A stretch of 42,771 bases of DNA from Pseudomonadota bacterium (lineage in GTDB: Bacteria; Pseudomonadota; Alphaproteobacteria; Caulobacterales; Caulobacteraceae), in assembly GCA_023424215.1 (NCBI GenBank), contig JAFAEC010000110.1, positions 1-42,771 on the forward strand, given 5' to 3'. Shown piece by piece: positions 7,404 to 15,299 of this stretch. The notes under the pieces were generated by a model. That model ran no database searches. It was given only the letters and a program-made list of their open reading frames with translations, and was not told the origin of the DNA. Each line of letters starts with the position of its first letter. Position 1 is the first letter of the stretch. Position numbers and translations under genes: made by a program.

Positions 7404-9212
7404 TCAATCCTCATCCATCTTCAGCGCGGCGATGAATGCTTCCTGCGGGATCTCCACCTTGCCGAACTGGCGCATCCGCTTCTTGCCTTCCTTCTGCTTC
7501 TCCAGAAGTTTCTTCTTCCGGGTCGCGTCGCCGCCGTAGCATTTGGAGGTCACGTCCTTGCGCAGGGCGCGGACGGTTTCGCGGGCGATGATCTTGCCGC
7601 CGATGGCGGCCTGGATGGGGATCTGGAAGAGGTGGGGCGGGATCAGCTCCTTCATCTTCTCGACCATGCCGCGGCCGCGGGTCTCGGCGCGGCTGCGGTG
7701 GACCAGCATCGACAGGGCGTCGACCGGCTCGGCGTTGACGAGGATGTTCATCTTGACCAGGTCGCCGGGGCGGTAGTCGGCCAGCTCGTAGTCGAAGGAG
7801 GCGTAGCCCTTCGAGATCGACTTCAGCCGGTCGTAGAAGTCGAACACCACCTCGTTCAGCGGCAGGTCGTAGACGACCATGGCGCGCGTGCCGACCCACG
7901 TCAGCTCCTTCTGCTCGCCGCGGCGGTCCTGGCACAGCTTGATGACGCCGCCGAGATACTCCTCCGGGGTCAGGATGGTGGCCTTGATCCACGGCTCGCG
8001 GATCTCGACGATCTGCATCACGTCGGGCAGGTCGGCCGGGTTGTGCAGGTCGATGTGCGCGCCGTCGCGCAGCTCGATCTTGTAGACCACCGAGGGGGCG
8101 GTCGCGATCAGGTCGAGGTTGAACTCGCGGCTGAGGCGCTCCTGGATGATCTCGAGGTGGAGCAGGCCGAGGAAGCCGCAGCGGAAGCCGAAGCCGAGGG
8201 CGGCCGAGGACTCCATCTCGTAGGTGAAGCTGGCGTCGTTCAGGCGCAGGCGGGCGATGGCGGCGCGCAGGTCCTCGAAGTCGGCGGCGTCGACCGGGAA
8301 CAGGCCGCAGAAGACCACCGACTGGACCTCCTTGAAGCCCTTGAGCGGCTCAGGCGTCGGGCGCTTCTCGTCGGTGATGGTGTCGCCGACGGCGGCGTGG
8401 GCGACCTCCTTGATCTGGGCGGTGATGAAGCCGACCTCGCCCGGGCCGAGCTGGTCGACCGGGGTGTTCTTGGGCAGGAAGACGCCGACGCGGTCGACCA
8501 GGTGGGTCGAGCCGTTCTGCATGAACTTGACCCGCTGGCCGGCCTTGAGCACGCCGTCGAAGACGCGCACCAGCAGGACCACGCCGAGGTAGGGGTCGTA
8601 CCAGGCGTCGACCAGCATGGCCTTGAGCGGGGCGTTCACGTCGCCCTTCGGGGCCGGCAGGCGGGTGACGATGGCCTCGAGCACGTCCTCGATGCCGATG
8701 CCGGACTTGGCGCTGCACAGCACGGCGTCGGAGGCGTCGAGGCCGATGACCTCCTCGATCTGGGCCTTGACCCGGTCGGGCTCGGCGGCGGGCAGGTCGA
8801 TCTTGTTGAGGACCGGAACGATCTCGTGGTTGTTGTCGATGGCCTGGTAGACGTTGGCCAGGGTCTGGGCCTCGACCCCCTGGGAGGCGTCGACGACCAG
8901 CAGCGACCCCTCGCAGGCGGCGAGGCTGCGCGAGACCTCGTAGGCGAAGTCGACGTGGCCGGGGGTGTCCATCAGGTTGAGGACGTAGTCGTGGCCGTCC
9001 TTCGCCTTGTAGGTCAGGCGCACCGTCTGCGCCTTGATGGTGATCCCCCGCTCCTGCTCGATCTCCATGTTGTCGAGCACCTGCTCGCGCATCTCGCGCG
9101 CCGTCAGGCCGCCGGTGAATTGAATCAACCGGTCCGACAGCGTCGACTTGCCGTGGTCAATGTGGGCCACCACACTGAAATTTCTGATGCGTTCGATAGG
9201 AGGGGTCGGCAT
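7404..9212 (-). CDS. lepA: translation elongation factor 4 (LepA)
   Basis: Ribosome-associated GTPase EF4, full length at 602 aa. The G-domain shows the P-loop AHIDHGKST near residue 16-24, the switch II DTPGHVDF, NKID, and the later EF-G-like domains. The LepA-specific C-terminal domain is present, with RGRGMVEKMKELIPPHLFQI and the basic segment KKKLLEKQKEGKKRMRQFG. The ATG at 9212 gives MPTPPIERIRNFSVVAHIDH, the normal family start. It is monocistronic here, converging with the methyltransferase and diverging from the efflux adaptor; the 225-bp region to the adaptor holds a GC-rich dyad (GGGCCG-N5-CGGCCC, 9251-9267) of unknown meaning. Confidence 0.98.
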   Translation of the reverse strand: MPTPPIERIRNFSVVAHIDHGKSTLSDRLIQFTGGLTAREMREQVLDNMEIEQERGITIKAQTVRLTYKAKDGHDYVLNLMDTPGHVDFAYEVSRSLAACEGSLLVVDASQGVEAQTLANVYQAIDNNHEIVPVLNKIDLPAAEPDRVKAQIEEVIGLDASDAVLCSAKSGIGIEDVLEAIVTRLPAPKGDVNAPLKAMLVDAWYDPYLGVVLLVRVFDGVLKAGQRVKFMQNGSTHLVDRVGVFLPKNTPVDQLGPGEVGFITAQIKEVAHAAVGDTITDEKRPTPEPLKGFKEVQSVVFCGLFPVDAADFEDLRAAIARLRLNDASFTYEMESSAALGFGFRCGFLGLLHLEIIQERLSREFNLDLIATAPSVVYKIELRDGAHIDLHNPADLPDVMQIVEIREPWIKATILTPEEYLGGVIKLCQDRRGEQKELTWVGTRAMVVYDLPLNEVVFDFYDRLKSISKGYASFDYELADYRPGDLVKMNILVNAEPVDALSMLVHRSRAETRGRGMVEKMKELIPPHLFQIPIQAAIGGKIIARETVRALRKDVTSKCYGGDATRKKKLLEKQKEGKKRMRQFGKVEIPQEAFIAALKMDED

Positions 9213-9437
9213 GGCCCGGCGCCTAGCACGGGCGCGGGAAAAGCGCCAACGGGCCGCCGCGCGGCCCGACGACGGTCACTGATTTTGTTGCGGATTACTT
9301 CGACGTAAGACGCCCGATGGCGGGTTTCGCCAGCCCACGGGAAACGCTATTCAACAGCGGATGACAACCGGGCGCCGGGACGGCGCTCCATCGTGCGCGC
9401 CGGCGTCTCCCCCCGTCGGCGCCCAAGGGGATACACA

Positions 9438-10586
9438 GTGGCCATCAGCTTCCGCCTCAACCGGACCCTGGCGACCCTCGCCCTCACCGCAAGCCTCGGC
9501 GCGCTGGCCGCCTGCGGCTCGCACGGCGAGGAAAAGGCGCGCGAGGAGACCCCCAACGGCGGCCAGACCGTCACCGTGGTCGCGCCCGTGCTGCAGGACC
9601 TGCCGCGGGTGATCAACGCCTCCGGGACCGTCTCGGCGTGGGAGGAGGTGCCCGTCGGGGCCGAGACGGGCGGGCTGACCGCCGTGTCCGTGCTGGTCGA
9701 CGAGGGCTCCTATGTGCGGCAGGGCCAGCCGCTGGTGCGGATGAACGACGCCCTGCTGCGCGCCCAGGTGCGGCAGCAGCAGGCGGCGGTGCAGACCGCC
9801 GAGGCCAACGCCGCGCGCGACGACGCGGCCCTGTCGCGGGCCCAGGAGCTGAAGGAGCGCGGCTTCCTCAGCCAGGCCTCGCTGGACACGGCCCTGGCCA
9901 ACCAGCGCGCCTCGCAGGCCAATCTGGCCGCGGCGCGGGCGGCGCTGGCCGAGACGCAGACGCGGCTGTCGCAGGCGACGCTGCGGGCTCCGGTGTCAGG
10001 GCTGGTGATCAGCCGCAGCGTGACGCGGGGCCAGATCGTCGCGGCGGGGACCGAGCTGTTCCGCATCGTCCGCGACGGCCGGCTGGAGCTGGACGCCCGC
10101 GTGCCGGAGACCGAGCTGAACCTAGTCCGGGCCGGACAGTCGGCGACGATCTCGTCCGACGAGGTGGGGCAGACCACCGGCCGGGTGCGCATCGTCACCC
10201 CCGAGGTCGATCCCGAGACCCGGCTGGGCGTGGCCCGCATCGCCCTGACCGGCGCCGGCGGCTTCCGCCCGGGCATGTTCGCCCGCGCCCGCATCGAGGC
10301 CGGCAGCCAGCCGGCGCTGACGGTGCCGACGGCGGCGGTGCTGTATCGCGAGAACCGGGCCGGGGTGTTCGTGCTCGGCGAAGGCGGCCGGGTGCGCTTC
10401 CAGCCGGTGACGGTGCTGTCGCGCACCGACCAGCGCTCGGCCCTGAGCGGCCTGACCGCCGGCGTGCGGGTGGTGGTCGAGGGGGCCGGCTTCCTGGCCG
10501 ACGGCGACCGCGTGCGGGTGGTCGCTCCGGCGGCGCCGGCGACGGCGCGCGCGCCTGCCGCGGCCGCTCCCGCCGCGAAGAAGTAA
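9438..10586 (+). CDS. RND efflux periplasmic adaptor (MFP) lipoprotein
   Basis: 382-aa membrane-fusion protein linking an RND pump to an outer-membrane channel. The N-terminus carries a lipoprotein signal with lipobox LAAC, Cys26 being the lipidated residue. The lipoyl-like half motifs are split by a helical hairpin (about 105-190, rich in Gln/Ala, QVRQQQAAVQTAEANAARDD). Then come the second lipoyl half (APVSGLVISRSVTRGQIV), a beta-barrel domain and a membrane-proximal domain. The last 20 residues are an Ala/Pro-rich tail. The start is GTG at 9438, preceded by AAGGGG 8 nt upstream; the longer reading from 9393 would put charged residues before the signal. It lies 9 nt from the permease gene, in one operon. 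Confidence 0.93.
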   Translation: MAISFRLNRTLATLALTASLGALAACGSHGEEKAREETPNGGQTVTVVAPVLQDLPRVINASGTVSAWEEVPVGAETGGLTAVSVLVDEGSYVRQGQPLVRMNDALLRAQVRQQQAAVQTAEANAARDDAALSRAQELKERGFLSQASLDTALANQRASQANLAAARAALAETQTRLSQATLRAPVSGLVISRSVTRGQIVAAGTELFRIVRDGRLELDARVPETELNLVRAGQSATISSDEVGQTTGRVRIVTPEVDPETRLGVARIALTGAGGFRPGMFARARIEAGSQPALTVPTAAVLYRENRAGVFVLGEGGRVRFQPVTVLSRTDQRSALSGLTAGVRVVVEGAGFLADGDRVRVVAPAAPATARAPAAAAPAAKK

Positions 10587-10595
10587 GGCCCGGCC

Positions 10596-13500
10596 ATGCG
10601 CAACATCTCGTCCTGGTCGATCCGGAATCCGATCCCGATCATCCTGCTGTTCGTGCTGCTGACCCTCGCCGGGGTGGTCGGCTTCATGGGCATGCGGGTC
10701 AACAACAACCCCGACATCGACTTCCCGCTCGTCGCGGTGACGGCGGTGCGGCCCGGCGCCGCGCCCAGCGAGATGGAGGTGCAGGTCACCCGCCTGATCG
10801 AGGACTCGATCTCCGGCCTGTCGGGCGTCCGCCACATCTATTCGAACATCTCGGACGGCGTGTCCTCGACCACCATCGAGTTCGAGCTGTCCACCGACAC
10901 CGAGCGCGCCACCAACGACGTCCGCAACGCCATGAGCAGCGTGCGCGCCTCGCTGCCGCAGGACATGCAGGAGCCGACGGTCCAGCGCATCGACATCACC
11001 GGCGACGCCCTGATCACCTGGGTGGTCCGCTCGCCGACGATGTCGCCGGAAGAGATCAGCTGGTTCGTCGACAACGAGGTCAGCCGCGCCCTGCTGGGCC
11101 TCGGCGGCGTGGGGGAGGTCAACCGCTCGGGCGGCGTCGACCGCGAGATCCGGGTCGAGCTGGATCCCGACCGGCTGGCCGCCTTCGGGGTGACGGCGCA
11201 GTCGGTCAGCCAGGCGCTGACCAGCGTCAACAGCGACATGCCCGGCGGCCGGGTGACGGTGTCCGGGTCCGAGCGCTCGATCCGCACCCTCGGCGCGGCC
11301 GGATCGGTCGACCAGCTGCGCGAGAGCCTGATCCCGCTGGGCGGCGGCCGCACCGTGCGACTGGGCGACCTCGGCACGGTCGAGGACAAGTGGACCGAGC
11401 CGCGCCGCCTGGCCCGCTACAACGGGCAGGAGGCGGTGACCTTCAACTTCCTGCGCTCGCGCGAGGCGTCCGAGGTCGACCTGGCGAAGAAGGTGCGGGC
11501 CGAGGTGGCGCGCATCGACGAGGCGCACCCCGAGCTGGAGATCTCGCAGGTTACCTCGAGCGTGAAGTACATCGAGGAGAGCTACCTCGCCTCGCTGGAG
11601 GCGCTGGCGCTGGGGGCGGCGCTGGCGGTGGTGGTGGTGTTCATCTTCCTGCGCGACTGGCGGGCGACCCTGATCGCGGCCACGGCCATGCCGATGTCGC
11701 TGATCCCGACCTTCGCCGTGCTGGCGCCCATGGGACAGTCGCTGAACGGGGTGACCCTGCTGGCCCTGTCGCTGACCATCGGCATCCTTGTCGACGACGC
11801 CATCGTGGAGATCGAGAACATCGTCCGGCACATGCGGGACGGAAAGCCGCCCTACCCCGCCGCCATGGAGGCGGCCGACGAGATCGGGCTGGCGGTGCTG
11901 GCCACCACCTCGACCATCGTGGCGGTGTTCGCCCCCGTGGGCTTCATGCCGGGCATCATCGGCCAGTTCTTCAAGGCCTTCGCCCTGGCGGCCTGCGTCT
12001 CGGTGCTGTTCTCGCTGCTGGTCGCCCGAACGCTCACGCCGCTGATGGCGGCCTACATGCTGAAGCACACCAAGCATGAGGACCGCGATCCGCCGTGGAT
12101 GGCCAACTATCTGCGGGCGCTGAAGTGGACCTTGGCCAACCGCTGGAAGGTGTGGGCCGCGGGCGTCGCCTTCCTGGTGTCGTCCTTCGTGCTGGCCGCC
12201 GTGACCCAGATGTCGTTCGAGTTCATGTCGCCGGCCGACGAGGGCCGCGCCGCCTTCCAGGTCGAGCTGCCGCCGGGTTCGACCCTGCGCCAGACCGACG
12301 CCGTGGTGCAGCGCGTGACCCGCGAGCTGCAGGCGCGGCCGGAGGTGGTGTCCGTCTACGCCGCGATCGGCGGTCAGGACGTCAACCAGGCCAACGTCTA
12401 CGCGGACATGGTGCCCAAGGGCGAGCGCGAGCTGAGCCAGCAGGAATTCGCCCGCGCCATGGTCGACGAGTTCAAGGACATTCCGGGAATCCGGGTGCGG
12501 GCCGGCGTGGCCCAGCAGGGCGGCGGGCCGAGCGACGGGACCAGCTACACCTTCGCCATTCTGGGCGACAATCCGCAGACCCTGAACGCCGCCGCCCGGG
12601 CGGTGGAGGCGGAGATGCGGGCGGTCGAAGGCCTCGCCAACGTGGTCAACACGGCCGCGATCGCCCGGCCCGAAATCCTGATCACCCCGCGGCCGGACCG
12701 GGCCGCCCTGGTCGGCGTCTCGACCGCCGCCATCTCGCAGGCCATTCGCGTGGCGACCATCGGCGACGTCGAACAGGCGCTGCCCAAGTACAACCTTGGC
12801 GACCGGCAGGTGCCGATCCGGCTGCAGCTGACCGCCGAGGCGCGCGAGGACCTGTCGGTGCTGGAGACCCTGCAGGTGCCGACCGCCTCGGGCGGAACGG
12901 TGCCGCTGGGCTCGGTGGCCGACATCCAGTTCGGCGCGGGCCCGGCCACGGTCAGCCGTCAGGACCGCTCGCGCATCGCCTCGATCACGGCCGAGCTGGA
13001 GGGCATCACCACCGGCGCGGCGGCCCAGCGCGTGCAGCAGCTGGAGTCGGTCCAGAACCTGCCCACGGGGGTACGCCAGGTGCCGGCCGGGGACGCCGAG
13101 TTCATCCAGGAGATGATCACCGGCTTCGCCATCGCCTTCGCCTCCGGCCTGTTCCTGATGTACGCGGTGCTGGTCCTGCTGTTCAAAAGCTTCGCCTATC
13201 CGATCACCATCATGGCGGCCCTGCCGCTGGCGGTGGGCGGGGCGATCATCGCCCTGGCCATCTCGGGAACCAACTTCTCGATGTCGGCCCTGATCGGGGT
13301 GCTGATGCTGATGGGCATCGCGGCGAAGAACTCCATCCTGCTGGTCGACTACGTCATCATGGCGGAGAAGGACGGCATGCCCCGGCACGAGGCGATCCTC
13401 GACGCCGCCCACAAGCGCGCCCGGCCGATCCTGATGACCACCTTCGCCATGGGCGCCGGCATGGTGCCGGTGGCGATCGGCTGGGGGGCCGACGTCGAGT

Positions 13501-13691
13501 TCCGCGCCCCCATGGCCATCGCGGTGCTGGGCGGCCTGATCTCCTCGACCTTCCTGTCCCTGCTCTACATCCCGTCGATCTTCACCATCGTCGACGACAT
13601 CGCCGGCTGGCTGAAGCGGCGCCTCGGCGGCCGTCTGGCGGCGCGGCGGATGCAGACGGCGGACCGGCCGGCGACGGTGGAGGCCGAGTAG
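10596..13691 (+). CDS. RND family efflux permease (AcrB/HAE1-like)
   Basis: 1031-aa proton-driven inner-membrane pump that exports drugs or other amphiphiles through a tripartite complex. It begins with TM1 after MRNISSWSIRNPIPI and has two large periplasmic loops with the family internal duplication. TM4 carries the proton-relay pair Asp400-Asp401 in GILVDDAIVEIENIV, matching AcrB Asp407/408. The second half has the GVLMLMGIAAKNSILLVDY segment with its conserved lysine. Its partner adaptor lies immediately upstream. No TolC-like outer-membrane gene or regulator is adjacent, so the complex must use a channel encoded elsewhere. The substrate cannot be inferred. Confidence 0.95.
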   Translation: MRNISSWSIRNPIPIILLFVLLTLAGVVGFMGMRVNNNPDIDFPLVAVTAVRPGAAPSEMEVQVTRLIEDSISGLSGVRHIYSNISDGVSSTTIEFELSTDTERATNDVRNAMSSVRASLPQDMQEPTVQRIDITGDALITWVVRSPTMSPEEISWFVDNEVSRALLGLGGVGEVNRSGGVDREIRVELDPDRLAAFGVTAQSVSQALTSVNSDMPGGRVTVSGSERSIRTLGAAGSVDQLRESLIPLGGGRTVRLGDLGTVEDKWTEPRRLARYNGQEAVTFNFLRSREASEVDLAKKVRAEVARIDEAHPELEISQVTSSVKYIEESYLASLEALALGAALAVVVVFIFLRDWRATLIAATAMPMSLIPTFAVLAPMGQSLNGVTLLALSLTIGILVDDAIVEIENIVRHMRDGKPPYPAAMEAADEIGLAVLATTSTIVAVFAPVGFMPGIIGQFFKAFALAACVSVLFSLLVARTLTPLMAAYMLKHTKHEDRDPPWMANYLRALKWTLANRWKVWAAGVAFLVSSFVLAAVTQMSFEFMSPADEGRAAFQVELPPGSTLRQTDAVVQRVTRELQARPEVVSVYAAIGGQDVNQANVYADMVPKGERELSQQEFARAMVDEFKDIPGIRVRAGVAQQGGGPSDGTSYTFAILGDNPQTLNAAARAVEAEMRAVEGLANVVNTAAIARPEILITPRPDRAALVGVSTAAISQAIRVATIGDVEQALPKYNLGDRQVPIRLQLTAEAREDLSVLETLQVPTASGGTVPLGSVADIQFGAGPATVSRQDRSRIASITAELEGITTGAAAQRVQQLESVQNLPTGVRQVPAGDAEFIQEMITGFAIAFASGLFLMYAVLVLLFKSFAYPITIMAALPLAVGGAIIALAISGTNFSMSALIGVLMLMGIAAKNSILLVDYVIMAEKDGMPRHEAILDAAHKRARPILMTTFAMGAGMVPVAIGWGADVEFRAPMAIAVLGGLISSTFLSLLYIPSIFTIVDDIAGWLKRRLGGRLAARRMQTADRPATVEAE

Positions 13692-13712
13692 CGGGGTCGC
13701 GCCCCGGGGCTA

Positions 13713-13729
13713 GGACGCCGACGGCGTCC
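13713..13729. terminator. possible hairpin between converging genes
   Basis: A short inverted repeat, GGACGC-CGACG-GCGTCC, sits 22 nt after the permease stop and 18 nt before the stop of the converging 54-aa gene. A GGGG-N5-CCCC dyad lies just before it. No T-tract follows in either direction, so an intrinsic terminator is only a weak call. Confidence 0.3.
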
Positions 13730-13746
13730 CACGGGACCGCGCCGGT

Positions 13747-13911
13747 TCAGATCCGGATATCCAGCCGCCGGCCCGTGGACGGCAGGGCGGCGAACGCCTG
13801 CGCCTTGGCGAGGGCGGAGACACGCCCTGTATTGTCGAGAAGCAGCGCCCTCAGCTGCCCCATGGGCGAGGCAACGCGCGGTTGATCCACAGGAAGCTTG
13901 TCGATGGACAT
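13747..13911 (-). CDS. 54-aa hypothetical protein
   Basis: A short minus-strand gene. It starts MSIDKLPVDQPRVASPMGQL, then a helix-like stretch (RALLLDNTGRVSALAKAQAF) and ends STGRRLDIRI. Codon third positions fit the genome. The internal helix flanked by extended polar tails would suit a small cytoplasmic binding or adaptor protein. It is divergent from the DUF2336 gene across an AT-rich 104-bp gap, which suggests joint control. I do not recognise it; no signal peptide or membrane segment is present. Confidence 0.6.
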   Translation of the reverse strand: MSIDKLPVDQPRVASPMGQLRALLLDNTGRVSALAKAQAFAALPSTGRRLDIRI

Positions 13912-14015
13912 GCCAGCAACTCGCCTGTGACGCGGCCGATTTCGCCGCGCCGACTACAACTAATCGTTTAGTCATAAAAATTGCATAACAACGATCTGTC
14001 GCCTTGGGGTTGCAG
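13912..14015. promoter_or_regulatory. AT-rich divergent promoter region with a short palindrome
   Basis: The 104 bp between the 54-aa gene and the DUF2336 gene contain a notably AT-rich patch (13955-13990) in otherwise very GC-rich DNA. In it is the dyad ACTAA-TCGT-TTAGT at 13959-13972. This is the likely promoter and control region for both divergent genes; no named operator was recognised. Confidence 0.35.
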
Positions 14016-15215
14016 ATGTCGGATCGCGCATTCCACGACCTGGGTCACCGGCCACGGAGCGGAGAGCCCGAACCCGCCTCCCTGAAGGCAGGCGGGCCGC
14101 CGCACTTCCAGGCGGGCGGCGCGCAGCCCGCAGCCGGCCCCTCCTCCCGCCTTCCGGACCTGATCGCCATGGCGCGCGAGCCCTCGAGCGAGCGACGGCG
14201 CGAGCTTCTGCGCGAGCTGACCGAGCACTTCTTCGGCGCGCCCGCCCACACCCCGGCGGAGATCGAGCTCTACGGCGAGGTCCTGACCCGACTGCTGTCG
14301 GACATGGAGACCGCGGTCCGGGTCGAACTGGCGAAGCGGTATGCGACGCTGCTCAACGCGCCCCGCCCGCTGATCCGCCGTTTCGCCGTCGATCGGATCG
14401 AGGTGGCGGAGCCTGTGCTGGGCTCTTCCCCCGTGCTGACCGACGAGGATCTGCTGGCCGTCGTGGGGACCGGGAGCCAGCCGCATCTCAGGGCGGTTTC
14501 CCGTCGCGCCGAGGTCAGCGAGGCCGTCAGCGACGCGATCGTCCAGTGCAGCGACGACGAAACGCTGAAGGTGCTGCTGGGGAACGACGGCGCGCGGCTG
14601 TCGCGGCGCGCCTCCGAGGACGCAATCGACCGGGCCAGGCGCAATCCGGCCCTGCACGAGGCCGCGGTCGATCGCAGAGCCCTCCCGGCGGATCTGCTCA
14701 ACGAGATGTATTTCGTGGTCGGTAGCGAACTGCGGCGGCGCATCCTGGCGCGGAACGCCAGCCTCGACCCCAACCTCCTGGAGGACGCCCTGAGCGCCGG
14801 GCTGGCGCGGGTCGCGACCGAGGACGGCGTCTGGCCGAAGGACTATCCGGAAGCCCTCCGCCAGGTGAGGGCGAGCCGCAGCGGCGAGCGGCTGACGCCG
14901 GGGGAGATCACCCGCATCCTGCGCTCCGGCAGCCGAACCGCCTTCTGCATCGCGCTGGCCGAACTCTCGGACGTCGATTTCCGGACGGTCGCGCGGATAC
15001 TGGAGCAGCAGGAGATCGATGGCCTGGCGGTGCTGTGTCGGGCCGCCGATCTGGATGGCCCCCTGTTCCTGACCATCGCGCTGGCGATCCTCGACGAGGA
15101 CGCGCACGCCATGGGACAGGCGCGCTCATACTCGCACTTCTACGCCGAGCTCTCGAAGTCGGCGGCTATGAGGACGGTGCGCTTCTGGAAGATGCGAAGG
15201 CTGGGCGCGGCCTGA
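14016..15215 (+). CDS. DUF2336 domain-containing protein
   Basis: 399-aa all-helical protein of the DUF2336 family, common in Caulobacterales and other alphaproteobacteria and made of HEAT-like helical repeats. The first 45 residues are polar and Pro/Gly-rich. Then come repeated helical units: LPDLIAMAREPSSERRRELL, VRVELAKRYATLLNAPRPLI, then similar segments through FRTVARILEQQEIDGLAVL. No signal peptide or catalytic motif is visible. ATG 14016 was chosen over the upstream TTG at 14004; GGGG lies 6 nt before it. The role of the family is not established; protein-protein scaffolding is a guess from the repeat fold. A strong hairpin follows the stop. Confidence 0.85.
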   Translation: MSDRAFHDLGHRPRSGEPEPASLKAGGPPHFQAGGAQPAAGPSSRLPDLIAMAREPSSERRRELLRELTEHFFGAPAHTPAEIELYGEVLTRLLSDMETAVRVELAKRYATLLNAPRPLIRRFAVDRIEVAEPVLGSSPVLTDEDLLAVVGTGSQPHLRAVSRRAEVSEAVSDAIVQCSDDETLKVLLGNDGARLSRRASEDAIDRARRNPALHEAAVDRRALPADLLNEMYFVVGSELRRRILARNASLDPNLLEDALSAGLARVATEDGVWPKDYPEALRQVRASRSGERLTPGEITRILRSGSRTAFCIALAELSDVDFRTVARILEQQEIDGLAVLCRAADLDGPLFLTIALAILDEDAHAMGQARSYSHFYAELSKSAAMRTVRFWKMRRLGAA

Positions 15216-15242
15216 CCGGCGGTCCCGGTCGCCGCGAAACAA

Positions 15243-15272
15243 AACCGGCCGGGGATCGCTCCCCGGCCGGTT
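15243..15272 (-). terminator. intrinsic terminator of the TonB-dependent receptor gene (probably bidirectional)
   Basis: A perfect 13-bp stem AACCGGCCGGGGA / TCCCCGGCCGGTT with a TCGC loop lies between two converging genes. Reading the minus strand, the stem is followed by TTTTGTTT, giving a proper rho-independent terminator 28 nt after the receptor stop. Reading the plus strand it is followed by TTCCTCGTTT, a weaker U-tract, which may also end the DUF2336 transcript. Confidence 0.85.
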
Positions 15273-15299
15273 CCTCGTTTCACCGATGCAGCGAAGCGA

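Noticed and set aside
9251..9267. GC-rich dyad upstream of lepA considered as a terminator
   Set aside because: It lies in the leader of lepA and upstream of a divergent gene, with no T-tract, so nothing would need terminating there.
7632..9308. 558-codon plus-strand frame opposite lepA
   Set aside because: Composition is Val/Asp/Leu/Gly-rich shadow sequence; lepA on the other strand is complete and conserved.
10122..13412. 1096-codon minus-strand frame opposite the RND genes
   Set aside because: It is the antisense shadow of a clear adaptor and permease, with low-complexity His/Arg/Gly-rich sequence and no known motif.
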